Positions 7,076 to 11,572 of a stretch of 11,572 bases of DNA are shown here, in pieces; within the stretch, counting starts at the first letter, position 1, and the number at the start of each line of letters is the position of its first letter. A model generated the notes under the pieces. The model made no database searches, was not told where the DNA came from, and saw only the letters and a list, made by a program, of their open reading frames with translations. Source of the DNA: DASPXK01 sp035637315. GTDB taxonomy: Bacteria; Chloroflexota; UBA6077; JACCZL01. Position numbers and translations under genes: made by a program. The stretch spans positions 1 through 11,572 of the forward strand of contig DASPXK010000139.1 in the NCBI GenBank assembly GCA_035637315.1, in the 5' to 3' direction.

Positions 7076-7464
7076 GTCCGATCATGCCCGAGGCTGGCTC
7101 GAGAAGGCCAAAAGCGACCTCGCGGCTGCGCGCCGTATTCCCGAGGGCGACGGACCGTACGACACGACCTGTTTCCACGCTCAGCAGGCCGCGGAAAAGG
7201 CGCTCAAAAGCGCTCCTCGCTTTCGAGGAGCGGCCGATCCCTCTGACGCATGACCTAGAGGAGCTGGAGCGACTCTGCGCGGCAGCCCGGCCGGGCGTGG
7301 GCTTTGCCGCCCTCGATCTCCCGGGGCTCACTCAATACGCAGTTGAGCTCCGTTACGACTACACCTTCTGGCCGGATGCGGACACAGCCGAAAACGCGTT
7401 GGCGCGGGCGGAGCGGGCCTGCGCACTCGTAACTGCTGCGTTACCCGACGACGCGCGACCTTGA
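7065..7464 (+). pseudogene. HEPN-domain protein (toxin partner of MNT), single frameshift
   Basis: TTG at 7065 starts a frame reading HARGWLEKAKSDLAAARRIP, then YDTTCFHAQQAAEKALK, the N-terminal half of a PF05168-type HEPN domain. At AAAA near 7204-7207 the family continuation moves to the next frame: ALLAFEERPIPLTHDLEELE, then LTQYAVELRYDYTFWPDADT and ALARAERACALV. Removing one A restores a normal 132-residue HEPN protein ending at TGA 7462-7464. As written, translation stops at 7253 after a short wrong tail. HEPN proteins are four-helix-bundle RNases or RNA-binding proteins. This subfamily lacks a clear RX4-6H motif near LRYDYT, so its nuclease activity is uncertain anyway. The homopolymer site makes real slippage mutation, transcriptional slippage or sequencing error all possible. 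Confidence 0.8.
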
Positions 7465-7503
7465 GACGCGGCTGAGCCACCGACTGTCCAGTATCATCCG
7501 GGC

Positions 7504-8184
7504 GTGAGCTTAACAAAAGCCCGGGGCGCGCCCCGTGCGCCCACTACGTTGCTCATCGTGCGCCACGCCGAGACTGCCGACAACGTCGAGGTGCGGCTGT
7601 CTGGGTGGACCGATGCGGACCTAACCGCGCGCGGTGAAGCACAGGTCAACCTACTGGCGGACCACTTCAACCGCGCCCATCGACACGCCGCGGCGCTGTA
7701 TTCCAGCCCGCTGACCCGCGCCCGGCGCACGGCCGATGCCATCGGCACCCTCACTGGCCACGGTCCGATCCTGCTGGACGATCTGCGCGAGATGCATTTC
7801 GGCGAGCTCGAAGGCCGGCCCTTCGAGGAGATCAAGCAGATCTACGGGCACCTCATGCGCGCCAACGAGAGCGCCGAGGTCGAGGATTTTGCCTGGCCGA
7901 ACGGCGAGTCGCGGCTCGGCTTCCGGCGGCGGGTCCAGCGGGTCATGAACCGGATCGCCATAGCCCACCCAGGGCAGGCAGTGGGGGTGATCACGCACGG
8001 CGGCGTCATCTCGACGTTCTTGACGATCGTGCACGGCGAGCCCTCGGGCAGTTGGCGGAAATGGGGTGTGGACAACGCCAGCTTGACCGAGGTGCTCTGG
8101 GACGGCGCCCACGAGACAGGGACGCTGCTGCGCCACGGCGACGCGGCCCACCTGAGCCAGCTGGCGGCCGAAGAGAGCGGATAG
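7504..8184 (+). CDS. Histidine phosphatase family protein (phosphoglycerate-mutase-like)
   Basis: This 226-residue protein starts with GTG at 7504. The RHG-type motif LLIVRHAETADN places the phospho-acceptor His at residue 21. SSPLTRARRTA (67-77) supplies the conserved Arg, HFGELEGRPF (98-107) the acidic residue region, and GVITHGGVIS (161-170) the second catalytic His165. All catalytic elements are present. Members dephosphorylate sugar phosphates, alpha-ribazole phosphate or nucleotides, or act as cofactor-dependent mutases; nothing nearby fixes the substrate. No Shine-Dalgarno precedes the GTG, and TATCAT at 7492-7497 is placed so that transcription could begin at or near the start codon, which would make it leaderless. 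A large palindrome begins three bases after its stop. Confidence 0.9.
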   Translation: MSLTKARGAPRAPTTLLIVRHAETADNVEVRLSGWTDADLTARGEAQVNLLADHFNRAHRHAAALYSSPLTRARRTADAIGTLTGHGPILLDDLREMHFGELEGRPFEEIKQIYGHLMRANESAEVEDFAWPNGESRLGFRRRVQRVMNRIAIAHPGQAVGVITHGGVISTFLTIVHGEPSGSWRKWGVDNASLTEVLWDGAHETGTLLRHGDAAHLSQLAAEESG

Positions 8185-8186
8185 TC

Positions 8187-8237
8187 GCCCTCACCCCTGC
8201 CCCTCTCCCAAGCTTGGGAGAGGGGCAGGGTGAGGGC
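8187..8237. repeat. 51-nt near-perfect palindrome of the CCCTCACCC/GGGTGAGGG type
   Basis: The left arm 8187-8212 and right arm 8213-8237 are complementary over 25 base pairs with a single extra C in the left arm, centred on AAGCTT. It starts three bases after the histidine phosphatase stop. There is no T-tract, so it is not a classic terminator, though the RNA hairpin could stop or protect transcripts. The composition matches dispersed REP-like elements common in some GC-rich bacteria, and related sequence occurs inside the ABC transporter gene (10646-10711). Confidence 0.85.
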
Positions 8238-8269
8238 CTGTCTTGGTGTCCTGGTGGTTTGTCTTTCGC

Positions 8270-8335
8270 TCTAACGCGCTTCTAACGAAAACTCGACGCT
8301 TTTCTGTTGGTAATCTAACGAGCGGTTAACGGGCC
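8270..8335 (+). repeat. 11-bp-periodic direct repeat array upstream of hsp20, candidate regulator site
   Basis: TCTAACG occurs at 8270, 8281 and 8314, and GTTAACG at 8325. The offsets are 11, 33 and 11 bases, all multiples of 11. The two in-between slots (8292 CTCGACG, 8303 TCTGTTG) are weak matches, so the stretch can be read as six 11-mers with the inner two degraded. Direct repeats with 11-bp phasing are the usual target geometry of OmpR/PhoB-type response regulators. Placement 73 bases before the Hsp20 start supports a regulatory role, but the regulator is unknown. Confidence 0.6.
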
Positions 8336-8407
8336 GCTGGATACGTTGGAAGCATGCACAGGGCGTGATCGCAGCGCCCTGAGACATCACGACGGAGGTA
8401 CCTAACC

Positions 8408-8854
8408 ATGGCCAACCTGATGCGGACTACCGATCAGCCCGTGCTCTCTCTGCGCGAGGCGATGGAGCGCCTGGTCGAGCAGAGCTTCACGCCTTTCTGG
8501 CGCACGCATTTGAGCGAAAGTGGCTATCAAACCGTGCCCAGCAACTTCTGGGAGGACGGTGAGAACTACTACCTCCACCTGCTAGCGCCAGGCTGCGACC
8601 CGGCCAGCGTCGAGATCACCGCTACCAACGGTGCGCTCACCATCTCGGGCCAGATGTCGGCGCCAACTCCTGAGGGCAGCAAGTCGATCTGGCAGGAGTG
8701 GAGTACGACCTCGTTCCGCCGCCAGGTGCGGCTGCCAGCAGGCTTCGAGGCGGAGCGCTGCAAGGCAAGCTACAACGATGGGGTCTTGTCGCTCACCATC
8801 CCCAAGCCCGATCAGGTCAAGCCCAAGAGCATCAAGGTGCAGGTCGGCAAGTAG
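8408..8854 (+). CDS. Hsp20/alpha-crystallin small heat-shock protein
   Basis: This 148-residue protein has ATG at 8408 and GGAGG at 8394-8398, nine bases upstream. The N-terminal helix region (1-42) is followed by an alpha-crystallin domain at about 45-135, with YYLHLLAPGCDPASVEI, then ALTISGQ, and the hallmark SYNDGVLSLTIPKP (121-134). The tail SIKVQV (141-146) is an I-x-I/V-type motif used for oligomer assembly. Small Hsps are ATP-independent holdases that bind unfolding proteins in the cytoplasm. No CIRCE element is visible upstream; instead there is an 11-bp phased repeat array. A strong terminator follows at 8948. It appears to be a single-gene unit. Confidence 0.95.
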   Translation: MANLMRTTDQPVLSLREAMERLVEQSFTPFWRTHLSESGYQTVPSNFWEDGENYYLHLLAPGCDPASVEITATNGALTISGQMSAPTPEGSKSIWQEWSTTSFRRQVRLPAGFEAERCKASYNDGVLSLTIPKPDQVKPKSIKVQVGK

Positions 8855-8947
8855 ACTGCCAAGCGGCCGACGCCGCGCTAGAACTAGGCACGGATCTTGC
8901 AGACCCATGCTGTGCGCGGCACCAGTGCCGCGCCAGTCCCCTCCTCA

Positions 8948-8990
8948 GAGCCGTCCGGGTGCGCCCCACACCTGGGCGGCTCGCTTTTCT
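8948..8990 (+). terminator. Rho-independent terminator after hsp20
   Basis: Arms 8948-8960 and 8970-8982 pair over 13 positions with two G-U wobbles and a nine-base loop, followed by GCTTTTCT. It lies 94 bases after the hsp20 stop. Confidence 0.8.
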
Positions 8991-8998
8991 GATATACT
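8990..8998 (+). promoter_or_regulatory. Extended -10 promoter for the zinc-ribbon gene
   Basis: TGA followed by TATACT (8993-8998) fits an extended -10 (TGn-TATAAT-like) and needs no strong -35, which is absent. The start of transcription would be near 9005, giving a leader of about 125 bases that contains a small hairpin (CCCGCT 9023-9028 with AGCGGG 9035-9040). The box directly abuts the preceding terminator. Confidence 0.45.
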
Positions 8999-9129
8999 GC
9001 GGGTGCTGGTTCGTTTCGCCGGCCCGCTTTTCAGAGCGGGGCACCGTTGTGCGGCGCTGTTAGGCTGCTCCTGTTTCCCCTCGACGACTCGCGCTGACGG
9101 AACCGCCAAGCTCATCGTGAGGTGTCAGC

Positions 9130-9465
9130 GTGAGTTACGCCGACAAGACTTTGACCTGCCGCGACTGCGGCCAGGCATTCATATTCACCAGCGGGGAACA
9201 GGAGTTCCACGCGTCCAAGGGCTTCGAGAACGAGCCCTCGCGCTGTCCGGACTGCCGGGCCGCTCGTAAGGCCAGCCGGGGCGATGGTTACGCTTCGCGC
9301 GGTTACAGCTCTGGTGGCTACGGCCGCGAGCGTGAGATGTTCTCGGTGACCTGCTCGGCTTGCGGCCAGGCGGCTCAGGTGCCGTTCCAGCCGCGCGGCG
9401 ACAGGCCCGTCTACTGCTCGGACTGTTACTCGCAGCAGCGTGGCACGAGTCGTTCCTATCGCTAA
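9130..9465 (+). CDS. Double zinc-ribbon protein (zf_Tbcl-like plus CxxC-x17-CxxC domain)
   Basis: This 111-residue protein starts with GTG at 9130 behind GAGGTG (9119-9124). Ribbon 1 uses Cys10, Cys13, Cys39 and Cys42 (LTCRDCGQAF, then SRCPDCRAARK), like the probable zinc-ribbon zf_Tbcl family. Ribbon 2 uses Cys75, Cys78, Cys96 and Cys99 with exactly 17 residues between the pairs, matching the CxxC-x17-CxxC domain family. Between them, residues about 48-69 are Arg/Gly/Tyr/Ser-rich (DGYASRGYSSGGYGRE), resembling RGG/YG-type RNA-binding linkers. Function is not established for this family; the linker makes nucleic-acid binding plausible but unproven. It is probably cytoplasmic and has its own promoter and a long leader. 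Confidence 0.85.
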   Translation: MSYADKTLTCRDCGQAFIFTSGEQEFHASKGFENEPSRCPDCRAARKASRGDGYASRGYSSGGYGREREMFSVTCSACGQAAQVPFQPRGDRPVYCSDCYSQQRGTSRSYR

Positions 9466-9472
9466 GCCGCGG

Positions 9473-9502
9473 CGCCGCGGCCCGGCCCGCCGGGCCGCGG
9501 CG
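9473..9502 (+). other. Perfect 13-bp GC-only hairpin after the zinc-ribbon gene
   Basis: Arms 9473-9485 and 9490-9502 are exact reverse complements with a CCCG loop, beginning seven bases after the zinc-ribbon stop. No T-tract follows. It could attenuate or stabilise the transcript between the zinc-ribbon gene and the next small gene. Confidence 0.65.
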
Positions 9503-9552
9503 CGCTCAACTCTGGGCCCCAGTTGGCCCCATCCTAACGCTCAGGAGACCGC

Positions 9553-9852
9553 ATGCCAAAGAAGGCGAGACGAAGGCCGATTCGCCGGCGGCGGCAGGCC
9601 CCTTCCCAGGACGCCGCCGAGCAGCAGCGCTCTCTAGACGCGGCTGCGCGCAACATGCTCAGCACCGTAACGCCGGTCCAGCTCAGGTCGGAGCTCTCGG
9701 ATCGGGAGCTGCTACTGGACGAGGCCGACCGAGCCGCGCAGCTCGACCCGAACCCTATCAACCTCGCTCGCTACCGCTTCGCGCGGGCCCAGCGGGACAC
9801 CGCGCGGCGGGCTCTGGAGTTGGCCGAAGGCCAGGCGTCCCAACTGGTCTGA
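9553..9852 (+). CDS. Small conserved-looking hypothetical protein (99 residues)
   Basis: ATG at 9553 is preceded by AGGAG at 9543-9547, five bases away. The protein starts with a strongly basic segment (KKARRRPIRRRRQ, residues 3-15). It continues as a charged, Ala/Leu/Arg-rich, probably helical region: LRSELSDRELLLDEADRAAQ, then RYRFARAQRDTARRALELAE. There is no signal peptide, membrane segment or cysteine. I do not recognise a family. The basic head suggests nucleic-acid binding, which is only inference. A good ribosome site and position downstream of the zinc-ribbon gene support a real gene, perhaps read through the intervening hairpin. It is convergent with the ABC transporter. Confidence 0.65.
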   Translation: MPKKARRRPIRRRRQAPSQDAAEQQRSLDAAARNMLSTVTPVQLRSELSDRELLLDEADRAAQLDPNPINLARYRFARAQRDTARRALELAEGQASQLV

Positions 9853-9901
9853 GCGAGCCGGGACCAAGCAGTCCCCTGAAGCGCCCACCGCGAGCGCGCC
9901 C

Positions 9902-11572
9902 CTAGACGCTTGCCGAAGCGCGAGATTGGCCTCGGAACTGCGTCTGGTACAGGCGAGCGTAGAGCCCACCTCGAGCGACGAGCTCGGGGTGGGTGCCTTG
10001 CTCCACGAGACGACCCTGATCGAGCACGAGGATGTTGTCCGCCGCCAGAATGGTGCTCAAGCGGTGGGCGATCACTAGACTGGTGCGGCCTCGCATGACC
10101 CGCTCGAGAGCGGCCTGGATCAGCGCCTCGGACTCGGAGTCGAGGTGGGCCGTGGCCTCGTCCAGGATCAAGATACAGGGGTCCTTCAGGATTACCCGCG
10201 CGATGGCGACGCGCTGCTTCTCCCCGCCAGACAGCCGGTATCCGCGCTCGCCGACCACCGTATCGTAGCCCTCGGGCAGCGAGGCGATCAGGTCGTGAAT
10301 GTTCGCCGTTCGGCAGGCCTGCTCGATCTCCGGTTGGCTCGCATCCGGGCGCGCGTACAGCAGATTGACGCGGACCGTGTCGTGAAACAGGTGCGTCTCC
10401 TGGGTGACCATCCCGATCTGGGCGACCAGCGAGCGAAGGCTTAGGTCGCGCAGGTCATGGCCGTCGAGAAGGACCCGGCCTTCGGTCGGGTCGTACAGCC
10501 TTGGCAGAAGATACGTGATGGTCGTCTTGCCACCCCCGCTCGGACCGACCAGCGCCACGAGCTGGCCTGGCTGGACGGTGAAGCTCAGATCGCGCAGCGC
10601 CCAGCGTCGCTCGCTCTCAGCAGCCGAAGCCAATCCTTCCCCCGGCCCCTCCCCTTCCCTGAAGGGAATGGGAGGGGAGCCCTCCACTCCCTTCCCTAGA
10701 GGGAGAGGAGTCGGGCGGGTCGGTTCGCCGGCCGCGAGAACTTTGCCGTCCTGAGCCTGAGGCTCCCGTCGCCGCGGCGCCACCAGATTCGGATCGGCGT
10801 GCCAGGTCCAGCGCGACACATCGGCCAGGCCCGGCGTCGGCGCATGGTTGGGGTCGCCCTCGAAGTAGCTGAACGACACGTTCTCGAAGCGGATCTCGCC
10901 CCGCACCTCGCGAAGCTCCCACGCACCCGGCCGATCCAGGATTTCGAGCGGGAGGTCGAGCACCTCGAAGACCCGCTCGAAGCTGACGAGCGACGTAGCG
11001 AACTCGACACGTGCGTTCGTGAGCGCCGAGAGCGGGCCATACAGCTGAGTCAGATACACGCTGAAGGCGACCACCGTGCCGATGGTGAGCCCCTCGCTCA
11101 GGACCAGGAAGCCGCCCGCCCAGAACACGACCGCCGTGCCGATGGCGCTCACCAGGCCGAGCCCCAGGAAGAACCAGCGGCCGATGAGCGCCTGGCGGAT
11201 CCCGATGTCGCGGACCGCGGCCGCCCGCTCGGCGAAGCGACGACCCTCGTCTGGCTCGCGCCCGAACAACTTGACCAGCAGCGCGCCGCTGACGTTGAGG
11301 GTCTCGTTCATCATCCCGTTCATCTGGGCGTTCATCGTCATGCCTTCGCGGGTGACGCGCCGCAGCACCCTCCCGACCCGGCGGGCCGGCAGGATGAAGA
11401 GTGGCAGGATCAGGACCGCCGCCAGGGTCAGCCGCCACTCGAGCGCCAGCATGATCGATAGCGTCGAGACCAGCGCCACGCCGTTGGAGACGATATTGAC
11501 GAGGGTGCTGCTGATCGCTTGCTGGGCGCCAACCACGTCGTTGTTGACCCGCGCCATCAACTCGCCGGTCTT
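9902..11572 (-). CDS. ABC transporter, fused permease/ATP-binding (exporter type), missing N-terminus
   Basis: The frame enters from the right edge (KTGELMARVNNDV) and ends at TAG 9904-9902, giving 556 visible residues. The missing part should hold the first transmembrane helices. Visible segments include membrane helices near residues 25-60 and 130-175. In the ATPase domain (numbering from the Met at 11557 gives similar values) are A-loop Tyr in FSYFEG (about 236), Walker A GPSGGGKTT (343-351), Q-loop Gln in VTQET, signature LSGGEKQR (447-454), Walker B ILILDEAT (467-474) and H-loop His in IAHR (503). It forms a homo- or heterodimeric exporter in the membrane; the substrate is unknown. About 80 extra residues sit between the A-loop and Walker A, part of them encoded by palindromic repeat DNA. 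Confidence 0.93.
   Translation of the reverse strand, partial: KTGELMARVNNDVVGAQQAISSTLVNIVSNGVALVSTLSIMLALEWRLTLAAVLILPLFILPARRVGRVLRRVTREGMTMNAQMNGMMNETLNVSGALLVKLFGREPDEGRRFAERAAAVRDIGIRQALIGRWFFLGLGLVSAIGTAVVFWAGGFLVLSEGLTIGTVVAFSVYLTQLYGPLSALTNARVEFATSLVSFERVFEVLDLPLEILDRPGAWELREVRGEIRFENVSFSYFEGDPNHAPTPGLADVSRWTWHADPNLVAPRRREPQAQDGKVLAAGEPTRPTPLPLGKGVEGSPPIPFREGEGPGEGLASAAESERRWALRDLSFTVQPGQLVALVGPSGGGKTTITYLLPRLYDPTEGRVLLDGHDLRDLSLRSLVAQIGMVTQETHLFHDTVRVNLLYARPDASQPEIEQACRTANIHDLIASLPEGYDTVVGERGYRLSGGEKQRVAIARVILKDPCILILDEATAHLDSESEALIQAALERVMRGRTSLVIAHRLSTILAADNILVLDQGRLVEQGTHPELVARGGLYARLYQTQFRGQSRASASV
10646..10711. repeat. Two tandem palindromes inside the ABC transporter coding sequence
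   Basis: Palindrome A (arms 10646-10660 and 10663-10677, one mismatch, GA loop) and palindrome B (arms 10686-10697 and 10700-10711, two mismatches, AG loop) lie next to each other. Their C/T- and G/A-rich arms resemble the 8187-8237 element. On the minus strand they are translated in frame as Pro/Gly/Glu-rich residues such as PTPLPLGKGVEG and PFREGEGPGEG, typical of REP-like DNA captured into a protein. Confidence 0.7.

Noticed and set aside
7201..7210. Programmed frameshift in the HEPN gene
   Set aside because: CTCAAAAGCG lacks a full slippery heptamer and there is no evident stimulatory structure; a one-base indel is simpler.
8270..8335. CRISPR-like array
   Set aside because: The units are 11 bases with 7 conserved, far shorter than CRISPR repeats and spacers, and no cas gene is present.
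8238..8407. CIRCE (HrcA) heat-shock operator
   Set aside because: No TTAGCACTC-N9-GAGTGCTAA-like inverted repeat occurs upstream of hsp20.
9860..9875. Shared terminator between the 99-residue gene and the ABC gene
   Set aside because: The GGGAC/GTCCC stem is only five base pairs and has no T-tract on either strand.
10630..10852. Intein or mobile-gene insertion in the ABC transporter
   Set aside because: The insert is only about 80 residues and lacks splicing motifs or a homing endonuclease; palindromic repeat DNA explains part of it.
10799..11461. A 220-residue plus-strand frame
   Set aside because: It is antisense to the ABC transporter membrane domain and is rich in His/Arg/Glu/Asp low-complexity sequence.

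Overview
The window is GC-rich throughout and reads as bacterial chromosome. The gene content (Hsp20, CxxC-x17-CxxC zinc-ribbon protein, HEPN/MNT and DUF433/DUF5615 pairs, Ldh_2 dehydrogenase, amidase) and the dispersed CCCTCACCC/GGGAGAGGG-type palindromes suggest a Chloroflexota-like organism. That taxonomic guess is inference, not something the sequence proves.

Layout from left to right. Positions 1-563 (minus) hold the start of a secreted glucose/sorbosone-dehydrogenase-type protein running off the left edge. Positions 822-3991 are a minus-strand block of toxin-antitoxin and restriction genes: a DUF433 antitoxin with DUF5615 PIN-like toxin (both frameshifted), a stretch without a confident gene (1930-2597), then mrr-hicB-hicA packed as an operon. 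Mrr keeps an uninterrupted frame, but its nuclease core is read out of frame. Positions 4110-5171 (minus) hold an Ldh_2-family oxidoreductase, divergent from an amidase-signature hydrolase at 5281-6702 (plus). Next on the plus strand come an MNT nucleotidyltransferase (6737-7075) overlapping a HEPN gene broken by one frameshift (7065-7464), and a histidine phosphatase (7504-8184) ending in a 51-nt palindrome. An Hsp20 gene (8408-8854) follows, preceded by an 11-bp-periodic repeat array and followed by a clear terminator. A double zinc-ribbon protein (9130-9465) and a 99-residue unknown (9553-9852) come next. A convergent ABC exporter (9902-11572) runs off the right edge.

Metabolic and stress genes all look intact, whereas every frameshift I find lies in a toxin-antitoxin or restriction gene. 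The most economical reading is an accessory defence/TA cluster decaying by small indels between maintained chromosomal genes. HicBA and the MNT protein still look intact. Four other observations stand out: the 11-bp phased repeats upstream of hsp20, an in-frame insertion of palindromic repeat DNA in the ABC nucleotide-binding domain, the compensated frameshifts in mrr, and a promoter abutting the hsp20 terminator that gives the zinc-ribbon gene a leader of about 125 nt.
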